Assembly: GCF_001612765.1 (NCBI RefSeq)
Contig: NZ_BDBB01000001.1
Location: forward strand, 1-64,000
Direction of reading: 5' to 3'
DNA: 64,000 nucleotides
DNA from: Nocardia arthritidis NBRC 100137
Lineage (GTDB): Bacteria; Actinomycetota; Actinomycetes; Mycobacteriales; Mycobacteriaceae
The notes beneath the pieces are model-generated. The model did not search any database. It was not told the origin of the DNA and saw nothing but the letters and a program-made list of their open reading frames with translations. Every line of letters starts with the position of its first letter. The first letter of the stretch is position 1. Made by a program: the position numbers and the translations under genes. Shown piece after piece: positions 46,710 through 55,975 of the stretch.

Positions 46710-46794
46710 CGGAGACGGAGGGATTTGAACCCCCGGTCGCTCTCGCGACGCTCGCTTTCAAGGCGAGTGCATTCGGCCGCTCTGCCACGTCTCC
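46710..46794 (-). tRNA. tRNA-Ser(TGA)
   Basis: An 85-base class II tRNA with acceptor GGAGACG/CGTCTCC, anticodon stem CTCGC/GCGAG and loop CTTGAAA (anticodon TGA). Discriminator G. CCA is not encoded. Confidence 0.94.
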
Positions 46795-46818
46795 AGGGAA
46801 CCGATCGTAGCCGACTCC

Positions 46819-47319
46819 TCAGCCGGAGTGCTTGCCGATTTCCTCGTCCACGCGTCCGAAGACGTCGCCGATCACCTGGAGCTGGGCCGGGGCGAGCAGG
46901 TCGATGAAGTGGCGGCGGACGGCTTCGACGTGGCCGGGGGCGGCGGCTTGCAGGCGGCGCAGGCCCTCGTCGGTGAGTTCGGCGAGCACGCCGCGGCCGT
47001 CCTCCAGGCAGGTGTTGCGGCGGACCATTCGCTGCGCCTCCAGCCGCCGGATCTGATGGGTGAGTTTGCTGCGCGAGGACAGCACGCCGTCGGCCAGTTC
47101 GCTCATCCGCAGCGAGCGGTCAGGAGCCTCCGAGAGCAGAACCAGAATCCGGTATTCGGCGACGGACAGGTCGCTGTCACGCTGCAACTGACGGTTCAAC
47201 GCTGTCATCAGGCGCTGGTGGCCGTCCATGTAGGCGCGCCAGGCGCGTTGCTGCGCCGGGGTGAGCCAGCGTGGCTCGGCCACGACGCGACCGCTCGGTT
47301 CGGGATGCACGGTGGCCAT
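46819..47319 (-). CDS. MarR family transcriptional regulator
   Basis: A 166-residue winged-helix protein. The DNA-binding core reads LSVAEYRILVLLSEAPDRSL, then MSELADGVLSSRSKLTHQIR, then RRLEAQRMVRR with wing EDGRGVLAELTDEG. MarR proteins usually repress stress or efflux genes in response to phenolics or oxidants. It lies upstream of no obvious partner on this strand; the lactate monooxygenase gene is 41 bases before it on the same strand, so it may be in that operon. Confidence 0.88.
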   Translation of the reverse strand: MATVHPEPSGRVVAEPRWLTPAQQRAWRAYMDGHQRLMTALNRQLQRDSDLSVAEYRILVLLSEAPDRSLRMSELADGVLSSRSKLTHQIRRLEAQRMVRRNTCLEDGRGVLAELTDEGLRRLQAAAPGHVEAVRRHFIDLLAPAQLQVIGDVFGRVDEEIGKHSG

Positions 47320-47360
47320 TCTATGCGCGGCTAACTGCGGAAATGGCAAACTATCGCAGG

Positions 47361-48542
47361 TCAGCGCACCGTGGACAGCAGGGCGCGGTTCACCGCGGCC
47401 GGGCTCGTACACCCGGAAAGGCCGAGCGCGGAGTCGAGATCGGCGAGCAATGCCCGCAGCGCGTGCCGGGCCCCGGCCGCGCCCGCGAGACCTAGTCCGT
47501 AGGCCCACGGCCGCCCGTACAGCACCGCCTTCGCACCCAAGGCCAGCGCGATGAGCACATCGGAACCGGTGCGCGGACCGGAGTCGAACAGCACGTCGGC
47601 GCGGTCGCCGATGGTGGCGACCACTGCGGGCAATGCGTCCAGCGCGGCGATCGAGCCGTCCACTTGGCGGCCGCCGTGATTGCTCACCACCACCGCGTCG
47701 GCGCCCGCGTCCACCACCTGGCGCGCGTCGTCGGGATGCAGGATGCCTTTCACCGCGATCGGGAGATCGGTCCACTCGCGCAGACGGGCGAGGTCGGCGG
47801 GCCGCAGCGTGTGGTTGCCGAAGAGTCCGACCCAGGTGAGGATGGCCGTCCGCATCGCCTCCTCGCTCTGCTCCGGCGCGGCGGGCAACTTGGCCCGGAA
47901 CACCGGGTCGGACAGATAGTTGGCGATGCCCTTGCCGTGCAGGAACGGCAGGTGCGCCTGCTCCAGGTCGCGCGGCCGCCAGCCCAGCGTCGGGGTGTCC
48001 ACGGTGACCACGATCGCCGAGGCCCCGGCCCGCTCGGCGCGACGGACGAACGAGCAGGCCAGTTCGTCGTCGGCGGGCCAGTACAGCTGGTACCACCACG
48101 CGCCGGCCGCGGCTCCGACGTCCTCGATGGTCGAGGAGGCGGCGGTGGACAGCACCGTGCCGATGCCCAGTTCCTTGGTGACCTCGGCGACGATCACCTC
48201 GCCGCCCTCGTGCAGCAGTTCGAGGACGCCGATCGGGGCGGTGAGCACGGGGGCGGCCAGCTTCGTGCCGAGCACCTCGACGGCCAGATCGCGGACGCCG
48301 GGCCCGGTGGAGCCGCGCAGCATCCGCGGCAGGATGCGGTAGCGGTCGAACGCGGACCGGTTGGCCGCGGCGGTGCGCTCCGCGGACGCGCTGCCCGCGA
48401 CGTAGGCGAAGGCGGCCGGATCGAGCCGCTCCCGCGCGAGCGACTCCAGACCCGCGGCGGTCATGGGCAATTCGGGTGTCGAGCCACCCAGACCGCCCAG
48501 GTAGATCTCGTTCTGGAAATCGATGAAGCCGCCACTCACCAC
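47361..48542 (-). CDS. Alpha-hydroxy-acid oxidizing protein (lactate 2-monooxygenase-like)
   Basis: A 393-residue FMN TIM-barrel enzyme. Active-site motifs are the His loop VSNHGGRQVDGS (about residue 286), the FMN phosphate loop VLFDSGPRTGSDV and YGRPWAYGLGLAG. The N-terminus FIDFQNEIYLGGLGGSTPEL is typical of lactate 2-monooxygenases, which turn lactate into acetate and CO2. The alternative is a lactate oxidase/dehydrogenase of the same family. GTG 48542 or GTG 48539 is the start. A MarR gene follows. Confidence 0.85.
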   Translation of the reverse strand: MVSGGFIDFQNEIYLGGLGGSTPELPMTAAGLESLARERLDPAAFAYVAGSASAERTAAANRSAFDRYRILPRMLRGSTGPGVRDLAVEVLGTKLAAPVLTAPIGVLELLHEGGEVIVAEVTKELGIGTVLSTAASSTIEDVGAAAGAWWYQLYWPADDELACSFVRRAERAGASAIVVTVDTPTLGWRPRDLEQAHLPFLHGKGIANYLSDPVFRAKLPAAPEQSEEAMRTAILTWVGLFGNHTLRPADLARLREWTDLPIAVKGILHPDDARQVVDAGADAVVVSNHGGRQVDGSIAALDALPAVVATIGDRADVLFDSGPRTGSDVLIALALGAKAVLYGRPWAYGLGLAGAAGARHALRALLADLDSALGLSGCTSPAAVNRALLSTVR

Positions 48543-48675
48543 CGGAACGGTAGTCCGTGACGCCGGTCACCGCAGGCCGCTTGCCGGATTGCGTTTCCGC
48601 AGTACCTTTCGCTCCCCGCTCCTCGGCGCAGGGGGCAGCGCGCAACCGCCCCCGCGGGCGGAGCACTATGGCACG

Positions 48676-49680
48676 GTGCGCGCGATAGTTCTGAAAGGTT
48701 CCGGCGGTCCCGAGGTCATGTCCTTGTCGGAGGTGCCGGATCCGGAGCCCGGACACGGCGAAGTGCTGATCGAGGTGGACGCGGCGGGCGTCAACCGGGC
48801 CGATCTGTTGCAGCGTCAGGGCTACTACCCGCCCCCGCCGGGAGCCAGCCCGCTGCTGGGCCTCGAATGCTCCGGCGTGATCGCCGAACTCGGCGACGGA
48901 GTGCGGGAGTGGTCGGTCGGCGATCGAGTCTGCGCGCTGCTGTCCGGCGGCGGTTACGCCGAGCGGGTCGTGGTGCCCGCGACGCAGGTGCTTCCGGTTC
49001 CGGACGCCCTGGACCTGGGTGCGGCGGCCGGGCTGCCCGAAGTGGCGGCGACCGTGTGGTCGAACCTGGTGATGACCGCGCGGCTGCGGGCCGATCAGCT
49101 GGTGTTGGTGCACGGTGGCGGCAGCGGGATCGGCACGCATGCCATTCAGGTCGCCAAAGCTCTCGGCGCGCGCGTGGCGGTGACCGCGGGCTCGGCGGAC
49201 AAGCTGGCGCGCTGTGCGGAACTGGGGGCGGACGTACTGATCAACTACAAGCAGGACGATTTCGTCGCCGTCGTGCGCGCCGAGCGATCGAGCGCGGGCG
49301 GCCTCGGCGCGGACGTCATCCTGGACAACATGGGCGCGGCCTACCTGGGACGGAATGTCGAGGCACTGGCCGAGCACGGTCGTCTCGTGGTGATCGGCAT
49401 GCAGGGTGGCGTGTCCGCTGAGCTGAATCTGGGTGTCCTGCTGCGCAAGTGGGGCACCGTGCACGCCACCAACGTGCGCGCGCGGCCCGCGACCGGCGTC
49501 GGCAGCAAAGCCGAGATCGTGGGCGAGGTGCGCAGGCAGCTGTGGCCGCTGGTCGCCGACGGCACGGTGGCGCCGGTCATCGCCGCCGAACTGCCGATCG
49601 AGGAGGCCGCCGAAGCGCACCGGCTGCTGGACTCCGGCGAGGTGTTCGGCAAGGTGGTGCTGCGGGTGAAGGAACTGTGA
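48676..49680 (+). CDS. NAD(P)H-quinone oxidoreductase (PIG3-like MDR)
   Basis: A 334-residue zeta-crystallin-type medium-chain reductase without structural zinc cysteines. The N-terminus MRAIVLKGSGGPEVMSLSEV and NRADLLQRQGYYPPPPGAS are PIG3 hallmarks, and the nucleotide fold is VHGGGSGIGTHAIQVAKALG. It probably reduces quinones with NADPH. Its order next to the desulfurase-like gene and bpa is the same as I recall for Rv3777-Rv3780. Confidence 0.88.
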   Translation: MRAIVLKGSGGPEVMSLSEVPDPEPGHGEVLIEVDAAGVNRADLLQRQGYYPPPPGASPLLGLECSGVIAELGDGVREWSVGDRVCALLSGGGYAERVVVPATQVLPVPDALDLGAAAGLPEVAATVWSNLVMTARLRADQLVLVHGGGSGIGTHAIQVAKALGARVAVTAGSADKLARCAELGADVLINYKQDDFVAVVRAERSSAGGLGADVILDNMGAAYLGRNVEALAEHGRLVVIGMQGGVSAELNLGVLLRKWGTVHATNVRARPATGVGSKAEIVGEVRRQLWPLVADGTVAPVIAAELPIEEAAEAHRLLDSGEVFGKVVLRVKEL

Positions 49681-49687
49681 GCGCCGC

Positions 49688-50890
49688 TCACTCCAGCGCC
49701 AGCAGGGCCCTGCCGAGCTGGTCGATCTCGAACTTGGTGGTGTAGGGCGCGAGGCCGATGGTCACCGCGCCGCCCTCGTCGTTGACGCCGAGCGCGTCGA
49801 GCAGCCTGCTGCCGCCGTGCACGCCGCTCACCGTGCCGATCCGGTTGTCGGCGAGCTTCGCCGCGACCTTCTCCGCCTGCATGCCGCCGAGCGTGAAGCT
49901 GACCGTGGGGATGCGGGTGGACGCGCGGCCGATCACGGTGAGACCGGGGATCGAGTCGAGCACGCTCATCAAGTGCTCGAACAGCTGGTCGTGGTAGTCC
50001 TGCAACGAGGTGATCGACATCTCCAGGCGCTCGCGCCGGGTGCCGCGCGCCCGCTCGTCCAGCCCGGCGAGGAAGTCGATGGAGGTGGTCAGGCCCGCCA
50101 GCAGCGCGTACTGGTGCCCGCCGACCTCGAGCCGCTCGGCGCCCTTTGCGTAGGGGTTCAAGGACATGGACGGGATCCGGTCCAGGAAGGCGGGGTCACG
50201 GAAGACCAGTGCGCCGATCTGCGGACCGCCCCATGCCGGTGCGCTCAGCGCGACGACGTCGGCGTTCAGTTCGTCGATATCGATCAGCGCGTAGGGCGCG
50301 GCGCCGAACGCGTCGGCCACCAGCAGGCCGCCCACTTCGTGCACCCGGTCCGCTGCCACCCGCACGGCGGGCGCGGAGCCGACGATCGGCGAGGCGGCGG
50401 TGAGCGCGACCAGCCGCGCTGTGGGCCCGATCAGTTCCTCGAACTGCCAGGACGGCATCTCGCAGGTCTCGATCTCCACCTCGGCCCAGCGCACGTGCGC
50501 GCCGTAGCGGTTGGCGATGCGCAGCCACGGCGCGACGTTGGCCTCGTCGTCCAGCCGGGAGAGCACGATGCCGGTGCCGAGGCCGAGGCGAGAGCTCAGC
50601 GATTCGGCGAGCCAGGCCAGCAGGACCGCGCGGTCGGGGCCGAGGACGACACCCGCCGGGTCACCGCCGACGAGGTCCGCCACGGCCTCACGGGCCGCGT
50701 CCAGAATCGCCGCGCTACGCACCGCCGCGCCGTTGCGGCCGATATGCGAGAAGGAGGAGGTTCGGAATCCAGTTGACACGGCGCGCGATACCGCGTCCGG
50801 AACCAGCATGCCCGCTTGCGGGTCGAAGTGGATCCAGCCGTCGCCCAGGGACGGTATCAGGCCCCGAACCCTCGCGACGTCGTAAGTCAT
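49688..50890 (-). CDS. Cysteine desulfurase-like protein lacking the PLP lysine
   Basis: A 400-residue aminotransferase class V fold. The start DVARVRGLIPSLGDGWIHFD and the C-terminus GLAPYTTKFEIDQLGRALLA match the Rv3778c-like family. The place where desulfurases have S-x-H-K reads ALSAPAWGGPQIGALVF, so the Schiff-base lysine is replaced by Ala. The Cys-rich loop of real desulfurases is also absent. I recall the same HAWGGP in the mycobacterial protein, so the loss is family-wide. It cannot be a normal desulfurase; function unknown. Confidence 0.82.
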   Translation of the reverse strand: MTYDVARVRGLIPSLGDGWIHFDPQAGMLVPDAVSRAVSTGFRTSSFSHIGRNGAAVRSAAILDAAREAVADLVGGDPAGVVLGPDRAVLLAWLAESLSSRLGLGTGIVLSRLDDEANVAPWLRIANRYGAHVRWAEVEIETCEMPSWQFEELIGPTARLVALTAASPIVGSAPAVRVAADRVHEVGGLLVADAFGAAPYALIDIDELNADVVALSAPAWGGPQIGALVFRDPAFLDRIPSMSLNPYAKGAERLEVGGHQYALLAGLTTSIDFLAGLDERARGTRRERLEMSITSLQDYHDQLFEHLMSVLDSIPGLTVIGRASTRIPTVSFTLGGMQAEKVAAKLADNRIGTVSGVHGGSRLLDALGVNDEGGAVTIGLAPYTTKFEIDQLGRALLALE

Positions 50891-51129
50891 GCTGGCCACT
50901 CTAAGGGCAGCGGACGAGCCTGTGTAACCGCGTTCCCCTCCACATCGTGGCGGGAGCACAGCAACCTGGGACTCAGCATGGCGACCGACTTTCGACAAAT
51001 CCGAACCACACGACCCGAACAGAATAGAACGCCGACCTCCCGCGGCGGCGTGGACCGGCGGCGCGCGCCGAACCATGCCGCGAGCGCGACCCGGGAGCAC
51101 CGACTTAGCGCGTTCGAACCGAACACGAC

Positions 51130-51747
51130 ATGATAGGGATCATGACGCACTCGGACGAGGCACCGGACCACATCGTCGTTGTCGGACCCGACGGCAAGCC
51201 CCTGGCCATTCCGGCGGTTGCCGGATCGGAGGCGCCCTTCACCGCGCAGGTCGTGACCGACGACGATAATAAGGACAAGTCGGTCGACCTGGACGACTCC
51301 GGCGAATCGCTCGCCGACATGGTCGAGCAGCCTGCGAAGGTCATGCGGATCGGCACCATGATCAAGCAGTTGCTCGAGGAGGTGCGCGCGGCTCCGCTGG
51401 ACGAGGCCAGCCGCAATCGGCTCAAGCAGATCCACAAGTCCTCGGTGCGGGAGCTGGAGCAAGGGCTCGCCCCCGAGCTGCGGGAGGAGCTCGAGCGGCT
51501 CACCCTGCCGTTCACCGAGGACGCCGTGCCGTCCGACGCCGAGCTGCGGATCGCGCAGGCCCAGCTGGTCGGCTGGCTGGAGGGCCTGTTCCACGGCATC
51601 CAGACCGCGCTGTTCGCCCAGCAGATGGCCGCGCGCGCCCAGCTCGAACAGATGCGGCAGGGCGCGTTGCCGCCCGGCATCCACGCCGTCGACCCGCGCG
51701 GCGGCCAGGCGAGTCACGTCACCGGCGGGTCCGGCCAGTACCTGTGA
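51130..51747 (+). CDS. bpa: Bacterial proteasome activator (Bpa/PafE)
   Basis: A 205-residue DUF2587 protein. The helical core is KVMRIGTMIKQLLEEVRAAP, then LDEASRNRLKQIHKSSVREL, then LVGWLEGLFHGIQTALFAQQ. The last four residues are GQYL, the motif that docks on the 20S proteasome and opens its gate without ATP. The acidic N-terminus is probably disordered. ATG 51130 or 51142 is the start. It implies the organism has a 20S proteasome. Confidence 0.93.
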   Translation: MIGIMTHSDEAPDHIVVVGPDGKPLAIPAVAGSEAPFTAQVVTDDDNKDKSVDLDDSGESLADMVEQPAKVMRIGTMIKQLLEEVRAAPLDEASRNRLKQIHKSSVRELEQGLAPELREELERLTLPFTEDAVPSDAELRIAQAQLVGWLEGLFHGIQTALFAQQMAARAQLEQMRQGALPPGIHAVDPRGGQASHVTGGSGQYL

Positions 51748-51796
51748 GCGTGTGCCACTCGGGTGGCGCGATGCCGCAAGGGTAGTCTCGTGCACC

Positions 51797-52843
51797 GTGC
51801 CCGCCGCTGCCGCTCGCTCCGACTCGGTCTCCGACCCGAGTGCGGTGCGTCCTGAAGAGAGCTCAGTTGGTTCCGATGACCAAGCGCGTTCAGATGACAG
51901 CTCGCCGACCTCCTCGCCTGAGCACACGGCGCCGTCCGGCGACGACTCGCAGGAGCGTCCGGTGAGCGCGGCCACTTCGGAGACGGAGACGTTGCACTCG
52001 GGAGCCACCGAGGCGAAGATCGTGCCGGACTCCCAGACGTTCCGGCGCGCGTTCCGGGATTTCGCGGGCGGCTTCGCGCAGCGCGAGCTGTGGCTGTCGC
52101 TGGGCTGGCAGGACATCAAGCAGCGCTACCGCCGCTCGGTGCTCGGCCCGTTCTGGATCACCATCGCCACCGGCTTGCAGGCCGTGGCGATGGGTGTGCT
52201 GTACGCGGCGCTGCTCGGCCAGCCGCTGCGCGAGTACCTGCCGTACGTGACGGTCGGGCTGATCATCTGGAACGTGATCAGCGCGAGCATCCTGGAGGGC
52301 TCGGAGGTCTTCATCGCCAACGAGGGCCTGATCAAGCAGCTTCCTTCGGCGCTGAGCGTGCACGTCTACCGGCTGGTGTGGCGGCAGCTGCTGTTCTTCG
52401 CCCACAACATGGTCATCTACCTGGTGATGCTCGCCGCGTTCGGCGTCTGGCGGCACCTCGGGGTGGCCAGCCTGATGGCGATTCCGGCGATCGCGCTGAT
52501 CTTCCTGAACTCCATGTGGGTGTCGATCGTGTTCGGCATCTTCAGCACCCGCTACCGCGATATCGCGCCGATTCTCGGCAGCACCACGCTGATGCTGTTC
52601 GTGCTGACGCCGGTCATGTGGACGACCAAGACTCTGCAATCGCAGGTCGGCACCGGCGACCGCGCGAAACTGGCCGAACTCGTGCCGACGTTCCACTATC
52701 TGGAAATCGTCCGGGCGCCGTTGCTCGGCGAGCCGCAGGAGCTGCGGCACTGGGTGATCGTCGGCACGATCACCCTGGTCGGCTGGATCGTGGCGATCTT
52801 CGCCATGAAGCAGTACCGTTCGCGCGTACCGTACTGGGTATAG
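51797..52843 (+). CDS. wzm: Galactan exporter permease, Wzm type
   Basis: A 348-residue ABC-2 type permease from GTG 51797 (GTG 51752 possible). About 75 N-terminal residues are acidic and Ser-rich, followed by LWLSLGWQDIKQRYRRSVLG, then six membrane helices and a PYWV end. This family exports the lipid-linked galactan of arabinogalactan in mycolata (Rv3783 equivalent). The ATPase gene follows by 11 bases and a galactofuranosyltransferase follows that, one operon. Confidence 0.9.
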   Translation: MPAAAARSDSVSDPSAVRPEESSVGSDDQARSDDSSPTSSPEHTAPSGDDSQERPVSAATSETETLHSGATEAKIVPDSQTFRRAFRDFAGGFAQRELWLSLGWQDIKQRYRRSVLGPFWITIATGLQAVAMGVLYAALLGQPLREYLPYVTVGLIIWNVISASILEGSEVFIANEGLIKQLPSALSVHVYRLVWRQLLFFAHNMVIYLVMLAAFGVWRHLGVASLMAIPAIALIFLNSMWVSIVFGIFSTRYRDIAPILGSTTLMLFVLTPVMWTTKTLQSQVGTGDRAKLAELVPTFHYLEIVRAPLLGEPQELRHWVIVGTITLVGWIVAIFAMKQYRSRVPYWV

Positions 52844-52854
52844 GAGCGCCCCCG

Positions 52855-53691
52855 ATGAGTCGTGTGAGTATCGAGACCCAGGAGGCGTGGGTCGAATTCC
52901 CGATCTTCGACGCCAAATCGCGGTCGTTGAAAAAAGCGTTCCTCGGTAAAGCGGGCGGCGCGATCGGGCGCAATCAGTCCGATGTCGTCGTGGTCGAGGC
53001 CCTCCGGGAGATCAATCTCTCGTTGAAGGAAGGCGACCGGGTCGGCCTGGTCGGGCACAACGGCGCCGGTAAGTCGACGCTGCTGCGCCTGCTTTCCGGT
53101 ATCTACGAACCCTCGCGCGGCAGTGCGCGCATCCGCGGGCGGGTTGCGCCGGTGTTCGACCTCGGCGTCGGCATGGATCCGGAGATCTCCGGCTACGAGA
53201 ACATCATCATCCGCGGCCTGTTCCTCGGGCAGACGCGTAAGCAGATGCTGGCGAAGATCGACGAGATCGCGGATTTCACCGAACTCGGCGAATACCTGTC
53301 CATGCCGCTGCGCACCTATTCCACCGGTATGCGGGTGCGCTTGGCGATGGGCGTGGTCACCTCGATCGATCCGGAGATCCTGCTGCTGGACGAGGGTATC
53401 GGCGCCGTCGACGCGGAATTCATGAAGAAGGCCCGGCTGCGGTTGCAATCCTTGGTGGCGCGTTCCGGCATCCTGGTTTTCGCCAGCCATTCCAACGAGT
53501 TCCTCGCGCAGCTGTGCGATACGGCGCTGTGGATCGACCACGGCCAGATCCGCTTGCGCGGCGGCATCGAGGAAGTGGTGCGAGCCTATGAGGGGCCGGA
53601 CGCGGGTAATCACGTCGCGACCGTGCTGCGCGAAATGGAAGCCGAACGGGCCGTGACTGACGAACGAGAATTGGAGCGGAACAAGGCATGA
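52855..53691 (+). CDS. wzt: Galactan exporter ATPase, Wzt type
   Basis: A 278-residue ABC ATPase. Walker A is GHNGAGKSTLLRLL, the signature is YSTGMRVRLAMG and Walker B is ILLLDEGIGAVD. The stretch VFDLGVGMDPEISGYENIII is typical of polysaccharide-export ATPases. AGGAG lies nine bases before ATG 52855, and its stop overlaps the next start by ATGA. It pairs with the Wzm permease upstream. Confidence 0.93.
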   Translation: MSRVSIETQEAWVEFPIFDAKSRSLKKAFLGKAGGAIGRNQSDVVVVEALREINLSLKEGDRVGLVGHNGAGKSTLLRLLSGIYEPSRGSARIRGRVAPVFDLGVGMDPEISGYENIIIRGLFLGQTRKQMLAKIDEIADFTELGEYLSMPLRTYSTGMRVRLAMGVVTSIDPEILLLDEGIGAVDAEFMKKARLRLQSLVARSGILVFASHSNEFLAQLCDTALWIDHGQIRLRGGIEEVVRAYEGPDAGNHVATVLREMEAERAVTDERELERNKA

Positions 53692-54620
53692 GCGGTCTCT
53701 CGGCGGAATCCGCTGCGACGGGCTCGGATTCGCCGCAGCGCATCGTGGCGGTCGTGGTCACGCACAAGCGCCGCGAACTGCTCGCCGAGTCGCTGAAAGT
53801 CGTCGCTTCCCAGTCCAGGCCGGTGGATCACCTGATCGTGATCGACAACGGCAACGAGGCGGAGGTCGCCGACCTGGTGCGCGACCAGCCGGTGGAATCC
53901 ACCTACCTGGGCTCGGCGCACAACCTCGGCGGCGCGGGCGGGTTCGCGCTCGGCATGCTGCACGCGCTGAGCATCGGCGCGGACTGGGTGTGGCTCGCCG
54001 ACGACGACGGCAGGCCCGAAGGCCCCGATGTGCTGTCCACCCTGCTGGACTGCGCGAACCGGTATGGCCTGGTCGAGGTCTCGCCCGTGGTCTGCGACAT
54101 CGATGAGCCCGACCGTCTCGCCTTCCCGCTGCGCCGCGGCGTGGTCTGGCGCAGGCTGCGCTCGGAACTCGGCGACGAGGATTTCCTGCCCGGCATCGCC
54201 TCGCTGTTCAACGGCGCGCTGATCTCCGCGCGGGCGGTCGACGTGATCGGGGTGCCGGACCTGCGCCTGTTCGTGCGCGGCGACGAGGTCGAGGTGCATC
54301 GCAGGCTCGTGCGCTCCGGGCTGCCGTTCGGCACCTGCCTGCAGACGGCCTACCTTCATCCCAACGGCGCGGCCGAGTTCAAGCCGATCCTCGGCGGCCG
54401 GATGCACACGCAGTACCCGGACGATCCGGTGAAGCGCTATTTCACCTACCGCAACCGCGGCTACCTGATGTCCCAGCCGGGTATGCGGAAGCTGCTTCCC
54501 CAGGAATGGGTTCGCTTCTCCTGGTTCTTCCTGGTCACCCGCCGTGACCCCGCCGGCCTGCGCGAATGGTTCCACCTTCGCTCTCTCGGCCGCCACGAGC
54601 AGTTCGGCAAACCCGACTGA
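53688..54620 (+). CDS. glfT1: Galactofuranosyltransferase GlfT1
   Basis: A 310-residue GT-A glycosyltransferase. The nucleotide-sugar fold starts IVAVVVTHKRRELLAESLKV, the metal motif is WLADDDGRPEG (DDD about residue 103), and GGAGGFALGML and LFVRGDEVEV are conserved. In mycolata GlfT1 adds the first galactofuranose residues to the decaprenyl-linked linker. Its place directly behind wzm-wzt, with an ATGA overlap, supports this. Confidence 0.9.
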   Translation: MSGLSAESAATGSDSPQRIVAVVVTHKRRELLAESLKVVASQSRPVDHLIVIDNGNEAEVADLVRDQPVESTYLGSAHNLGGAGGFALGMLHALSIGADWVWLADDDGRPEGPDVLSTLLDCANRYGLVEVSPVVCDIDEPDRLAFPLRRGVVWRRLRSELGDEDFLPGIASLFNGALISARAVDVIGVPDLRLFVRGDEVEVHRRLVRSGLPFGTCLQTAYLHPNGAAEFKPILGGRMHTQYPDDPVKRYFTYRNRGYLMSQPGMRKLLPQEWVRFSWFFLVTRRDPAGLREWFHLRSLGRHEQFGKPD

Positions 54621-54739
54621 TCCGCCGCGGGTCGCGCCGTCGGCGGTGCGCGGCCAGCGGAAATCGGAAATTCGGTTGTGCGGGGGCAGGGCCGGGTGCG
54701 AGAGTGGGTCGACTGCGAGAGCGGAAGGAGGTGTGGACC

Positions 54740-54829
54740 GTGACGAGGAACGTGCGGATTGTCGTGTCCGGGCGAGCTGATCTCAGTCGCGCCGCCACAC
54801 GAGACTCCACCTCATTCTCCGCTCGCTGA
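54740..54829 (+). CDS. Candidate 29-residue leader ORF upstream of rsgA
   Basis: GTG 54740 is preceded by GGAAGGAGG at an eight-base distance and encodes MTRNVRIVVSGRADLSRAAT followed by RDSTSFSAR, stopping at TGA 54827-54829. This is 42 bases before ATG 54872 of rsgA. It could be a regulatory leader peptide. It has no known homolog that I can name. Confidence 0.5.
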   Translation: MTRNVRIVVSGRADLSRAATRDSTSFSAR

Positions 54830-54871
54830 ACCCTGGTCGGGTTCGGCGCCCGACGAAGGATTCCTTCCCCC

Positions 54872-55918
54872 ATGGTCGACCACGACCTTCTCGTCCCTTA
54901 CGGCTGGACCGAAGCCGTTTCCGCCCGGTACTCCTCGATGATCGACGAAGGCTGCGTACCCGCACGGGTGATCCGCATGGACCGCAGTGAATGCGATGTG
55001 GCCACGCCGAACGGGCTCGCCCGTGCCCGCTGCCCGCGTTCGGATTCCGAGGTCAGCGGGCTGTGCACCGGTGATTGGGTGACCGTCGACGCCACGTCGG
55101 CCGTGCGGCGCTTGCTGCCGCGCCGATCGGCCATCGTGCGGTCGTCGGTATCGGGCCGGTCGCAGGGCCAAGTACTCGCCGCCAATGTCGACACCGTCCT
55201 GATCTGCACCGCCGCCGACGGCGATGTGGACCTCGGTCGCATCGAACGCATGCTCGCGCTGGCCTGGGAGAGCAACGCCCAGCCCATCGTGCTGCTCACC
55301 AAGGCCGACGCGGCCGACAACCTCCCGCTCGACGAGGTGCGCGCCGTCGCGCCGGGCGCTGCCGTGCTCGAGGTGAGCGCGAACACCGGCCTGGGGCTCG
55401 ATGTGCTCACCGCGATGCTCGACGGCACCGTCGCACTGCTCGGACCCTCCGGTGCTGGGAAGTCGACCCTCGCCAACGCGCTGCTCGGCGCGGAGATCTT
55501 CGCCACCAACGCGGTCCGCGACGCGGACAAGAAAGGCAGGCACACCACGGTGCACCGGGAACTGCGCCCGCTGCCCGGCGGCGGCACCCTGATCGATACG
55601 CCGGGGCTGCGCGGCATCGGGCTGTGGGACGCCACCGAAGGTATCGAGAAGACCTTCAGTGACATCGAATCCCTCGCGGTCCAGTGCCGTTTCGGCGATT
55701 GCGCGCACCGCGGCGAACCGGGTTGCGCGGTGCGGGAGGCGATCGACAGCGGCGAGCTCACCCAGCGCAGGCTCGACAGCTACGAGAAGTTGGCGCGCGA
55801 GAACGAGTGGATGCGGGCGCGCACCGACAAGCGGCTGCAAGCCGAGCGCGAGCGAGCCTGGCGGGACATCACCAAGCAGCATCGCAAGATGTTCCGGGAG
55901 AAGAACTCGCGACGCTGA
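54872..55918 (+). CDS. rsgA: Ribosome small subunit-dependent GTPase A
   Basis: A 348-residue circularly permuted GTPase that matures the 30S subunit. The GTPase motifs appear in permuted order: G4 LLTKAD, then G1 GPSGAGKSTLANAL (about residue 190), then G3 IDTPGLRGIG. The C-terminal zinc site is CRFGDCAHRGEPGC. The N-terminal OB-like domain is present. Start ATG 54872. A strong small ORF with its own ribosome binding site lies just upstream. Confidence 0.92.
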   Translation: MVDHDLLVPYGWTEAVSARYSSMIDEGCVPARVIRMDRSECDVATPNGLARARCPRSDSEVSGLCTGDWVTVDATSAVRRLLPRRSAIVRSSVSGRSQGQVLAANVDTVLICTAADGDVDLGRIERMLALAWESNAQPIVLLTKADAADNLPLDEVRAVAPGAAVLEVSANTGLGLDVLTAMLDGTVALLGPSGAGKSTLANALLGAEIFATNAVRDADKKGRHTTVHRELRPLPGGGTLIDTPGLRGIGLWDATEGIEKTFSDIESLAVQCRFGDCAHRGEPGCAVREAIDSGELTQRRLDSYEKLARENEWMRARTDKRLQAERERAWRDITKQHRKMFREKNSRR

Positions 55919-55975
55919 CCGAGCGGGGGGCACGGTAGGGTGCCCCTCGCATCGTTCGCTATCTGGGAGGGATAG

